A stretch of 64,000 nt of DNA, taken from positions 434,001-498,000 of the forward strand of contig CAVWQP010000009.1 in assembly GCA_963757125.1 (NCBI GenBank), given 5' to 3'. The DNA is from CAVVSD01 sp963757125. Lineage in GTDB: Bacteria; Actinomycetota; Thermoleophilia; Solirubrobacterales; Solirubrobacteraceae. Below are positions 8,463-15,794 of the stretch, piece by piece (the stretch's first letter is position 1; each line of letters starts with the position of its first letter). The notes below the pieces were generated by a model. It saw nothing but the letters and a program-made list of their open reading frames with translations. It made no database searches and was not told where the DNA came from. Both the position numbers and the translations under genes were made by a program.

Positions 8463-9542
8463 TCAGACGTCGATCGTCGGAGGCCCGTCGGCGCCGAGCA
8501 GCAGCTGCCCGTAGGCCTCCTTGCCGATCTCGGGCATGACGAGCGCGTGGCGGGCGGCGACCTCCGCGTCGCGCCACACGCGGCTGAGCGCGTTGGCGTC
8601 TGCGATGACGGACGCGACCGCGGAGGAGCCGGTCGGGGATCACGCCCGCCGCGGCCGGCTCGTCGACGTCGCGTGCCGCACGCTGCATCAGCAGCTCAGC
8701 GAGGTCGAACTCGGTCGCGGACTCCGCGAGGTCGATCTGGTGGCTGGGCGACATGCGCGCCTGCCGGTAGGCCGTGTAGGCGACGTTCTTGCCGGGGACG
8801 TTCGCGAGCGTGATCTCGAGCGCGTGACGGGCGAGTCCGAGCAGCGGTGCGGCGAGGATCAGCGCCGCCACCGGGATGAAGCCCTGGATCCGGTGGTCGG
8901 GCACGAAGTGCTCGTCGACGACGATCGTGTCGCTGCCGGAGCCGCGCATGCCGGACATGAACCAGGTGGGCTCGATCGTCCACGCCTCCGCAGGGATCAG
9001 CGCGAGTGCCCTCGGGTCCCCGCCCTCGGGCACGTCGAGCCCGATGCCGAGCGTCGCCCAGTCGGCGGCGAACGAGCCGGACGAGTACGGCCAGCGGCCG
9101 CTGACCAGGTAGCCGCCGTCGACCCGCTCCGATCGCGTGGGCGGGCTGAAGATGCCGCAGACCTTGGCGTCGGGCGTCGCCTCGAAGACGTCGGCCTGCG
9201 CCTCGTCGCTGAACGTCGTCGCGAACCACGTGCACACGTTCAGCAGGGCGACCGTCCAGCCCGTGGACCCGTCCCCGCGCGCGACCTCGGCGACCGCCTC
9301 CATCATCGTGCGCAGGTTGCGCTCCAGCCCACCGAGGCGGCGCGGGACGAGCAGGCCGAAGAGCTCGGCCTCCTCGAGTGCGCGCATGACCTCGGGCGTC
9401 ACCCGCCGGTCCTCCGACGCCTGGGCGGCGTGCTCCCGGATGAGCGGGACGAGCGCGGTGGCGCGAGCGACGACGGCGGCGCTCCAGCCGCGGAGCGCAG
9501 GATCGCGGCGGGCCCGTGGCGTGCGCTCGCGGCGAGGACCAT
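8463..9542 (-). pseudogene. Acyl-CoA dehydrogenase-like flavin monooxygenase (HsaA-like), frame-broken and shortened
   Basis: The N-terminal and central parts are clear: VTPEVMRALEEAELFGLL, RRLGG, then ARGDGSTGW and GMRGSGSDTIVVDEHFVPDHR, as in the oxygenase branch of the acyl-CoA dehydrogenase fold (HsaA/flavin-dependent monooxygenases). The frame changes near 8600-8650. The rest (ANALSRVWRDAEVAARHALV ... LLLGADGPPTIDV, stop at 8463-8465) reads in another frame. The linker after VPDHR and the stretch before SRVWRD look short compared with the family as I remember it, so there may be small deletions as well as a frameshift. No convincing in-frame start was found: a GTG/ATG within VTPEVM, or ATG 9542 in another frame. 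It is divergent from the AraC gene. A reductase partner is not adjacent. Confidence 0.7.
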
Positions 9543-10401
9543 GGGGAGCCTGAGTCTCGACAGCGCCGGGATGGGCCTGCGTCCGTTCGCCGACGCCGAG
9601 GTGCAGCGCACCGACGACCTCGACGTGTTCCGCGACCGCCTCAACGGCGCGTTCTACCCGGCCCGCGTCGAGCACCGCGGGCGCGACGCACGCCGCGCGG
9701 TGTGCGAGCTGAGCGCTCTGCGCATGACGTACCTCACGATCGGGTTCGTGCGGCCGGGAGCCGAGCTCGTCGTCGATCCGGGCCCGCTGGGCGGCTACCA
9801 CGTCAACGTGCCGCTCGCCGGCCGGGTCGAGTCGTGGTGCGGCCCGCGCCACGCCGTCGCAGAGCCAGGCGCGGTGGACTTCGAGCTCGGCCTGGACCTC
9901 ACGTCGGCGCTCGGGCGCAGCTGGCTGGAGTCGCTCGGCCTCCTCCTGGCCGAGCTGCGGCGCCCGAGCGGGCTCGCGGGCACGTCGGAGCCCTACCGCG
10001 AGGCGCTCGAGCGGCTCGTGATCAGCGGCCTGGTGCTCGCGCAGGCGAGCTCGCTGACCGCCGAGATGCGCGACGCCGGGCGCCCGCTGCGTCCCCGGAC
10101 CGTCGAGCGCGTGCTCGACCTGATCGCCGCCGATCCCTCGGCGCCGCTGAGCCTGGGGGACCTGGCGAGCCACGCCGGCGTGAGCGCGCGGCGGCTGCAG
10201 CAGGCGTTCGGGGAGCACGTCGGCGTCTCGCCGATGGCGCACCTGCGCTCCGTGCGGCTCGAGCGCGCGCACCGCGATCTGCGCGACACCGACCTGCCGG
10301 TGGCCGCGATCGCGGTGCGGTGGGGGTTCAACAACCCCGGTCGCTTCGCCGCCGCGTACCGGGGGGCGTACGGCGAGTCACCGTCCGCGGCCCGGGGCTG
10401 A
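9541..10401 (+). CDS. AraC-family transcriptional regulator, apparently missing part of its sensor domain
   Basis: The product has 286 residues. The C-terminal AraC DNA-binding domain is intact (LSLGDLASHAGVSARRLQQ, then VRLERAHRDLRDTDLPVAA and RWGFNNPGRFAAAYR). The N-terminal half begins like the AraC 'ligand-binding-like' domain (DDLDVFRDRLNGAFYP, GYHVNVPLAGRVESWCG) but jumps from HAVAEPG directly to VDFELGLDLTSALGRSW. Relatives normally have about 45 more residues there. The frame is not disturbed, so the protein could still be made but may have lost effector control. ATG 9541 overlaps the 5' end of the divergent flavoprotein region. It presumably once controlled that flavoprotein or the cyclases. 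Confidence 0.8.
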   Translation: MGSLSLDSAGMGLRPFADAEVQRTDDLDVFRDRLNGAFYPARVEHRGRDARRAVCELSALRMTYLTIGFVRPGAELVVDPGPLGGYHVNVPLAGRVESWCGPRHAVAEPGAVDFELGLDLTSALGRSWLESLGLLLAELRRPSGLAGTSEPYREALERLVISGLVLAQASSLTAEMRDAGRPLRPRTVERVLDLIAADPSAPLSLGDLASHAGVSARRLQQAFGEHVGVSPMAHLRSVRLERAHRDLRDTDLPVAAIAVRWGFNNPGRFAAAYRGAYGESPSAARG

Positions 10402-10603
10402 CGGCGCGCCGCTCGGCGCGTCCGCGGCGGCCTCGGCCGGGTCCGGACTGCTCGGTTAGGGCGAACGGGGAGGAGCTGGGGCGCCGGCGGAGACGAACCC
10501 CCGGCCGTGGTCGCCAACTCCCGCATATCGGGAGTTTCTGACCACTCGTCGCGGAAGGCCGTCCGGGCGCGGTCGAGCCCTCCGCCCGACGTCCGCGCGG
10601 AGC
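10402..10603 (+). other. Convergent intergenic region between araC and cyclase 2
   Basis: This 202 bp stretch between two convergent genes contains no reading frame that looks coding. Its one clear element is the perfect hairpin at 10516-10536, listed separately. Confidence 0.5.
10516..10536 (+). terminator. Hairpin, probable bidirectional terminator
   Basis: AACTCCCG (10516-10523), loop CATAT, CGGGAGTT (10529-10536) form a perfect 8-bp stem. It lies between the convergent ends of the AraC gene (10401) and cyclase 2 (10604). There is no strong U-tract on either side, only TTTCT on the plus side, so termination is inferred from position and symmetry. Confidence 0.5.
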
Positions 10604-11378
10604 TCACTCCTCCACGAACGCCACGACCCGAGCGAACCCCGCGCTCGCGCGCTTCACCTTGATCGGGAAGCAGCTGACCTTGAAGCCGTGCGGGCGCGGG
10701 ATCGCGTCGAGGTTCGCCAGCTTCTCGATCTGGCAGTACGGCGCCTCGATCCCGGCGAAGTGCGCCGGCCAGATCCACTTGCCGTCGCCGGTGCGCTCGA
10801 AGTCCTCGCGCATCGCACGGAACGGGCGGTCGAACCCGAACGCGTCGATCCCGATGACCTTGATGCCCTTCTCCTGCACGAGCCACAGCGTCGAGTCGCG
10901 GCCCATCCCGGGCTGCTCGAAGTACTCCTTGGAGTGCAGCTTGCGGTCGGTCCCCGTCCAGAGCAGGACGATGTCCATCGGCTTGAGCTCGTAGTCGATC
11001 TTCGCGAGCGCCTCCTCGAGGTCCGAGACCTCGATGAAGTCGCCCGGCTCCTTGTGGCGCAGGTCGAGCACGACCCCGTCGCCGTGGAACCACTCCAGCG
11101 GCAGCTCGTCGATCGACTTCGCGGGCGTGCCGTCGGCGGAGGTCGGCCCGTAGTGGAACGGCGCGTCGACGTGCGTCCCGGTGTGGGACATGAACGTGAA
11201 GATCTCGTCCCCGGGCGCCGTGCCGCCTGACCAGATCGAGGTCCTCCTCGGTGATGCCGAACGCCTCCTTGAAGAACGCGAGCCCGGCGCCCGTGTGCGA
11301 GCGGAACTCGATCTTCGGCGGGACGAGCTCGGACACAGCGTCCTGCTCGATCGTGACGCTCAGGTCGATGAGTCGCAT
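10604..11378 (-). pseudogene. Cyclase family protein (kynurenine formamidase-like), copy 2, one frameshift
   Basis: The N-terminal part (MRLIDLSVTIEQDAVSEL ... GITEEDL) and the main part are in different frames. The main part contains the metal motif HTGTHVDAPFHY, then DIVLLWTGTDRKLHSKEYF and ending FPIKVKRASAGFARVVAFV. Removing one base near 11237 (a C on the plus strand within ccagatcgag) restores a continuous 257-residue protein that matches the copy at 7692 from end to end. The coding density around it is normal, so sequencing error is at least as likely as real inactivation. ATG 11378 lies 10 bp after the stop of the IclR gene, and the two would form one transcript. Activity would be amide or lactone hydrolysis with a bound divalent metal. 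Confidence 0.8.
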
Positions 11379-11388
11379 CGGGGTCCTC

Positions 11389-12114
11389 TCAGGTCGCTGG
11401 GTGGTCGGCGCGCGCGCGGACGTCGAGCAGCGCGGCGGTGATCTCGTCGCTGCGGCGGGTGAAGCGCGCGGTCGGCGCGGACACCGAGATGGCGGCCGCG
11501 GCTCCGAAGGCGTCTCGCACGGCGACGGCCGCCGCGCAGATGCCCTCGGTGTACTCCTCGCGGGTCACGGCGACGCCGTCGCGCCCCGCGCTCTCGATCG
11601 CCGCCATGACCTCGCGGCGATCGGTCGTCGTGGAGGGGACGTGGGCGGCGAGCCTGCGCGGCACCATCGCCTCGCGCTGCTCGGTCGGCAGCGTCGCGAG
11701 CAGCGCGCGGCCGCTGGCCGACGACCACGCCGGCAGCAGCTCGCCCACGGCGGTGATCGCCTGCAGCGGGTGGTTGGCGGTGATCTGGTCGACGAAGCGC
11801 ACGCCCTGCGGCTCGAGGACGGACAGGCCGATCGTCTCGTCCAGCGTCCGGCGCAGGTCCTCGAGGTAGGGGCGCAGCTCGGCCTGCAGCTCGCCTCGGC
11901 TGTGCAGCGCCAGGCGCGTGAGCTCCGGGCCGAGCCGGGTCCGGCCCGTCGCCGGCGCCCCCACGACGAACCCCTCGACGCCGAGCGCCGTCACGAGCCG
12001 GTGCACGGTCGAACGCGGGAGCCCCGTCCGCTCCCCGAGCTCGGACAGGCTGAGGCCGCGGTGCTCGCCGTCGAGCGCGCGCAGGATGCTGGCCGCCCGC
12101 GAGACGACCTGCAT
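11389..12114 (-). CDS. IclR-family transcriptional regulator
   Basis: The protein has 241 residues from ATG 12114, chosen because GGAGGAGG precedes it by 7 nt; an upstream ATG at 12138 in the same frame lacks this support. The N-terminal winged helix (SRAASILRALDGEHRGLSLSE, then TGLPRSTVHRLVTAL) and the GAF-like effector domain (VRFVDQITANHPLQAITAVG; GRALLATLP; EYTEGICAAAVAVRDAFGA) are canonical for IclR. Such proteins repress or activate aromatic and aldehyde catabolic operons in response to a metabolite. It is followed by cyclase 2 on the same strand and is divergent from the molybdenum hydroxylase operon, 74 bp away, where a palindrome is found. Confidence 0.92.
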   Translation of the reverse strand: MQVVSRAASILRALDGEHRGLSLSELGERTGLPRSTVHRLVTALGVEGFVVGAPATGRTRLGPELTRLALHSRGELQAELRPYLEDLRRTLDETIGLSVLEPQGVRFVDQITANHPLQAITAVGELLPAWSSASGRALLATLPTEQREAMVPRRLAAHVPSTTTDRREVMAAIESAGRDGVAVTREEYTEGICAAAVAVRDAFGAAAAISVSAPTARFTRRSDEITAALLDVRARADHPAT

Positions 12115-12155
12115 CGACCCCTCCTCCTGGCGTCCCATTCTCCGGGACACTACTC

Positions 12156-12180
12156 CCGTCCACCGGACGGACGCTATAGG
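12156..12180 (+). promoter_or_regulatory. Palindromic operator and -10 element of the molybdenum hydroxylase operon
   Basis: CCGTCC-ACC-GGACGG (12156-12170) is a perfect inverted repeat, followed at 12175-12180 by TATAGG, a good -10 hexamer only 8 nt before ATG 12189. The repeat would sit between -35 and -10, an effective repressor position. The divergent IclR regulator is the obvious candidate. No Shine-Dalgarno sequence is visible, so the transcript is probably leaderless. Confidence 0.55.
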
Positions 12181-12188
12181 GTGCGGCC

Positions 12189-14564
12189 ATGGGTCGGACG
12201 CTGGTTGGCGATCCCGTCGTCAAGCACGACGGCGACGAGTACCTGACGGGTCGCGCGACCTTCGCGGGCGACGTCGTCCTGCCCGGGATGACGCATGCGG
12301 TGCTCGTGCGCAGCACCGTCGCCCACGCCCGCATCCTCGGCATCGACGCGTCGGCGGCGCGCGCCATGCCCGGCGTCGTTGCCGTCCTCACGGGGGACGA
12401 GGCGATCCCGCTCGTGGAGCCCGTGCCGTCCAGCGTCGACCCGACGCCGATCGGTGGGCACCTGGCCGAGATCCGGTGCCTGGCGGTCGACCGCGTGCGC
12501 CACGTCGGCGAGCCCGTCGCGGCGGTCGTCGCCGAGACGCAGGGCGACGCCCTGGCCGCCGCGCTCGCGGTCCGGGTCGACCTCGAGCCCCTGCCGCTCG
12601 TCCTGGACGCCGACGAGGCGATGGCCGACGACGCGCCGCTCCTGTACCCGGAGTGGGGGACGAACCGCATCGTCGGCGGCGAGATGGGCTCGTCGGCCGA
12701 GGAGGTCGACGCGGCGTTCGCGGCCGCCGACCACGTGCTGGAGGGCGTCCTGCGCAGCCACCGTGGCAACGCCGCGCCGATGGAGACCCGCACGCACGTC
12801 GCGTCCTGGGACGAGACGACCGGCCGGCTCACGATGTGGGCCACGACGCAGAACCCCCATCCGCTGCGCTCGACGCTCGCGAGCGCGCTGCGCCTCTCCG
12901 AGTCCCAGGTCCACGTCATCGCGCCCAAGATCGGCGGCTCGTTCGGGCTGAAGATGTTCGGCAACCGCGAGGACTTCATCGTCCCGGTGCTCGCCCGCCT
13001 CGTCGGCCGTCCCGTGCGCTGGCACGAGGAGCGCGCCGCAGCGCTGCTGCCCGGCGCGCGCGAGCAGGTGCAGCGCTGGCGCGCGGCGTTCGCCGCCGAC
13101 GGCCGCCTGCTCGCGCTCGACGTCCACGCCCGCTCCGATCACGGCGCGGTCTCCGCGGGCCACGGGTGGGGGATGGGGCTCGTCGGCGCGCAGACCACCG
13201 GCACGGGCTACGCGCTCGAGGTCTGCCGCGTGGCCTGGGACGTCGTCGCGACGAACAAGGCGCCCTGGGGCGGGACGAAGCCCTACGGCAAGGACGGCGC
13301 GACGCTCCTGGCCGAGCACGTCATGGACCGCATCGCCGAGACCACCGGGGTCGATCCGGCCGAGGTCCGCCGCCGCAACTTCCTGCAGCCGGGCGACTTC
13401 CCGCACCTCCACACGACGGGCCTCGAGCTCGACAGCGGCGACTACGAGGGCACGCTGGATCTGGCGCTCGGCCGCGCCGGCTACCCCGAGCTGCAGGCGG
13501 AGCGCGAGCGGGCCCGCGCCGACGGCCGCCGCCTGGGCATCGGGCTCGGCTTCGAGCTGACGCCCGAGAGCGCCGACGTCCCCGGCGCGCTCGTCAGCGG
13601 CTTCGACACCGCGACCGTCCGCATGAGCCCGTCGGGGCAGGCGACCGTCCTCACGGGCGTCACCTCGCCCGGGACGGGCAACGACACCGCGATCGTCCAG
13701 CTCGTCGCCGGCGAGCTCGGGATCGCGCTCGCCGACGTGGAGATCGTGCAGGGCGACAGCGACCGCTGCCCCTACGGCTTCGGGAACATCTCGAGCCGCA
13801 GCATCGTCACGGGCGGCAGCGCCGCGGTCCTGGCCGCGCGGGACATCGCGGCGAAGCTCCGGACGGTGGCCGGCGCCATGCTCCACGCCGAGGACGGCGA
13901 GGAGGTCGTCCTCGGCGGCGGCATGGCGGAGATCGCGGGCGACAGCGATCGCCACGTCCCGATCGCGGTCGTGGCCGGCGCGGTGTTCTCCCTCGGCTAC
14001 ATCCTCGCGCTCGACATCGAGCCGAACCTCGAGTCCACGCGGACGTTCCGCCCGCCGAACATCCGCCACACGCCCGACCACCGCGGGAACCTCCAGGTCT
14101 ACACGACCTATCCGTTCTCGATGCACGTCTCGCTCGTCGAGGTCGACGACGAGACCGGGGTCGTCACCACGCTGCGCCACGTCATCGCGCACGACTGCGG
14201 GACGGTCGTGAACCCGGCGTTCGTCGACGGCCAGGTGCGCGGCGGCGCCGTCATGGGGATCGGCTCGGCGCTCGGCGAGGAGTTCGCCTACGACGACCGC
14301 GGCGTGCCGCGCAGCGTCGGCTTCAAGACGTACCTGCTGGCGCGGGCCTCCGACGTCCCGCCGATCGAGCTCGAGCGTCAGGTCACGCCGAGCCCGAGCA
14401 CGCTCATCGGGGCGAAGGGCGCCGGCGAGGCCGGCTTCGGCGGCGCCCAGGCCGCGGTGATGAACGCGGTCAACGACGCGCTGCGCGACCTCGGCGCCCG
14501 CCTCGACGCGACGCCCGCGAGCGCCCCGAACGTGCTGGCCGCGATCCTGGACGCGCGCCGGTGA
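12189..14564 (+). CDS. Molybdenum hydroxylase large subunit (xanthine dehydrogenase/aldehyde oxidase/CoxL family)
   Basis: The molybdopterin-binding large subunit has 791 residues. It begins with the 'VGDPVVKHDGDEYLTGRATFAGDV' type entry segment, has GGSFGLKMFG at ~249-258 (pterin contact) and ends with IGAKGAGEAGFGGAQ (~739-753). In the last segment the Glu of GAGEAG is the conserved base that activates the Mo-bound water. The CO-dehydrogenase active-site loop with its AYRCSFR motif is absent, so this is a hydroxylase of an aldehyde or heteroaromatic, not CODH. The stop overlaps the GTG of the FAD subunit (GTGA at 14561-14564). No xdhC-type maturation gene is in the operon. Substrate unknown. 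Confidence 0.9.
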   Translation: MGRTLVGDPVVKHDGDEYLTGRATFAGDVVLPGMTHAVLVRSTVAHARILGIDASAARAMPGVVAVLTGDEAIPLVEPVPSSVDPTPIGGHLAEIRCLAVDRVRHVGEPVAAVVAETQGDALAAALAVRVDLEPLPLVLDADEAMADDAPLLYPEWGTNRIVGGEMGSSAEEVDAAFAAADHVLEGVLRSHRGNAAPMETRTHVASWDETTGRLTMWATTQNPHPLRSTLASALRLSESQVHVIAPKIGGSFGLKMFGNREDFIVPVLARLVGRPVRWHEERAAALLPGAREQVQRWRAAFAADGRLLALDVHARSDHGAVSAGHGWGMGLVGAQTTGTGYALEVCRVAWDVVATNKAPWGGTKPYGKDGATLLAEHVMDRIAETTGVDPAEVRRRNFLQPGDFPHLHTTGLELDSGDYEGTLDLALGRAGYPELQAERERARADGRRLGIGLGFELTPESADVPGALVSGFDTATVRMSPSGQATVLTGVTSPGTGNDTAIVQLVAGELGIALADVEIVQGDSDRCPYGFGNISSRSIVTGGSAAVLAARDIAAKLRTVAGAMLHAEDGEEVVLGGGMAEIAGDSDRHVPIAVVAGAVFSLGYILALDIEPNLESTRTFRPPNIRHTPDHRGNLQVYTTYPFSMHVSLVEVDDETGVVTTLRHVIAHDCGTVVNPAFVDGQVRGGAVMGIGSALGEEFAYDDRGVPRSVGFKTYLLARASDVPPIELERQVTPSPSTLIGAKGAGEAGFGGAQAAVMNAVNDALRDLGARLDATPASAPNVLAAILDARR

Positions 14565-15346
14565 TCCCCACCCGCTTCGCCTACGAGGCGCCGGACAGCG
14601 CCGACGAGGCGGTCGCGATCCTTCGCGGCGCCGCCGAGCCGCGCGTGCTCGCCGGCGGGACGTGGGTCGTGCCCGAGCTCGGGTCGGGCGCCTCGCGCCC
14701 GGACGTCGTCGTCGACCTGCGCCGGGCCGGCCTCGGCACGATCACCGAGGGCGAGGGGACCGTGATGGTCGGCGCGACGGCGACGTACGCGGACCTCATC
14801 GGATCCGCCCTCGTGCGCGAGCGCCTGCCGCTCCTGCACGAGATGGCGGGCGGGATCACCGGCGGCTGGGCGATCCGGGGGCAGGGGACGATCGGCGGAT
14901 CGCTCGTCGCGGCGCGCCCGCAGTCCGACGTCCCCGCCGTGCTCGTCGCGCTCGGCGCGGTCGCCCACGTGGCGAGCGCGGACGGCGGGCGCGCGGTGCC
15001 CGTGCCGGACCTGCTCACCGGGCCGATGCAGACCGGCCTGGCCAGAGGCGAGCTGCTGACCGCGCTGGAGCTGCCGGTGCAGACCGGGACGCACGGCTAC
15101 GTGAAGCTCAAGCGCGGCGCCAGCAGCTGGCCGATCGCCACGGCGGCCGCCGTGGCGCAGGACGGAGTCCTCACGCGGCTCGTGCTCGGCGGTGTCGCCG
15201 GCACGCCGGTGGAGGTCGAGTCGGAGGACGCGACGATGGCGGAGATCGACGACCCGTGGGACGACGAGCTCGCACCCGCCGCCTACCGCGTGGCGGTGGC
15301 GGCGCCGCTGGCGGCGCGGGCACGGCGCAAGGCGATCGGAGGATGA
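14561..15346 (+). CDS. Molybdenum hydroxylase FAD-binding subunit (CoxM/XdhB type)
   Basis: The medium subunit has 261 residues. The PCMH-type FAD domain shows RVLAGGTWVVPELGSG (residues ~27-42), an equivalent of the 'AGGTdL' loop, and TIGGSLVAARPQSDVPAVL (~108-126), the family's FAD pyrophosphate loop. The C-terminal CO_deh_flav domain follows (GYVKLKRGASSWPIATAAA). It passes electrons from the iron-sulfur subunit to an acceptor. GTG 14561 overlaps the large-subunit stop, and the 2Fe-2S gene starts 1 bp after its TGA, so all three subunits are translated together. Confidence 0.88.
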   Translation: MIPTRFAYEAPDSADEAVAILRGAAEPRVLAGGTWVVPELGSGASRPDVVVDLRRAGLGTITEGEGTVMVGATATYADLIGSALVRERLPLLHEMAGGITGGWAIRGQGTIGGSLVAARPQSDVPAVLVALGAVAHVASADGGRAVPVPDLLTGPMQTGLARGELLTALELPVQTGTHGYVKLKRGASSWPIATAAAVAQDGVLTRLVLGGVAGTPVEVESEDATMAEIDDPWDDELAPAAYRVAVAAPLAARARRKAIGG

Positions 15347-15347
15347 G

Positions 15348-15794
15348 ATGGAGCTGAGGCTCAACGGCGAGCAGCGGTCGGCCGAGGTCGACCCGCGGAT
15401 GCTCCTCGTCGAGGCGCTGCGCGACGCGTTCGGCGCGCACGGTCCGAAGATCGGGTGCCTCACGGGGGACTGCGGCGCGTGCACGGTGCGGGTCGACGGC
15501 GCGATCGTGAAGTCGTGCCTGAAGCTCGCCGTCGCCGCCGAGGGCGCCGACGTGCAGACGCTCGAGGGCCTCGCCGACGACGGCGGGCTCAGCGCGCTGC
15601 AGCAGGCGTTCTGGGACTCGCACGCCTTCCAGTGCGGCTACTGCCTGTCCGGCATGCTCTTCGCCGCGGGCGACCTGCTCGAGCGCGTCGACTCGCCCAC
15701 CGACGCGGAGATCCGCGAGGCGATCAGCGGCAACCTGTGCCGCTGCACCGGCTACGACCCGATCGTCGACGCGATCCGCTCGGTGGCCTCATGA
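15348..15794 (+). CDS. Molybdenum hydroxylase 2Fe-2S subunit (CoxS/XdhC-type small subunit)
   Basis: The small subunit has 148 residues with both [2Fe-2S] clusters intact. The plant-ferredoxin-like cluster is in GCLTGDCGACTVRVDG (residues ~38-53) plus VKSCLK. The helical-domain cluster is in CGYCLSGM and LCRCTGYDPI. All eight cysteines are present. It carries electrons from the Mo site to FAD. ATG 15348 follows GGAGGATGAG, which also holds the previous stop. Its end overlaps the start of the CocE/NonD hydrolase gene (15791), extending the operon. Confidence 0.93.
   Translation: MELRLNGEQRSAEVDPRMLLVEALRDAFGAHGPKIGCLTGDCGACTVRVDGAIVKSCLKLAVAAEGADVQTLEGLADDGGLSALQQAFWDSHAFQCGYCLSGMLFAAGDLLERVDSPTDAEIREAISGNLCRCTGYDPIVDAIRSVAS

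Noticed and set aside
12174..14192. 672-codon minus-strand frame opposite the molybdenum hydroxylase large subunit
   Set aside because: The plus-strand frame carries conserved Mo-enzyme motifs; the minus frame is low-complexity Arg/Ala/Asp.
12189..14564. Carbon monoxide dehydrogenase large subunit
   Set aside because: The active-site loop with the AYRCSFR motif required for CODH is absent; only the general molybdenum hydroxylase motifs are present.
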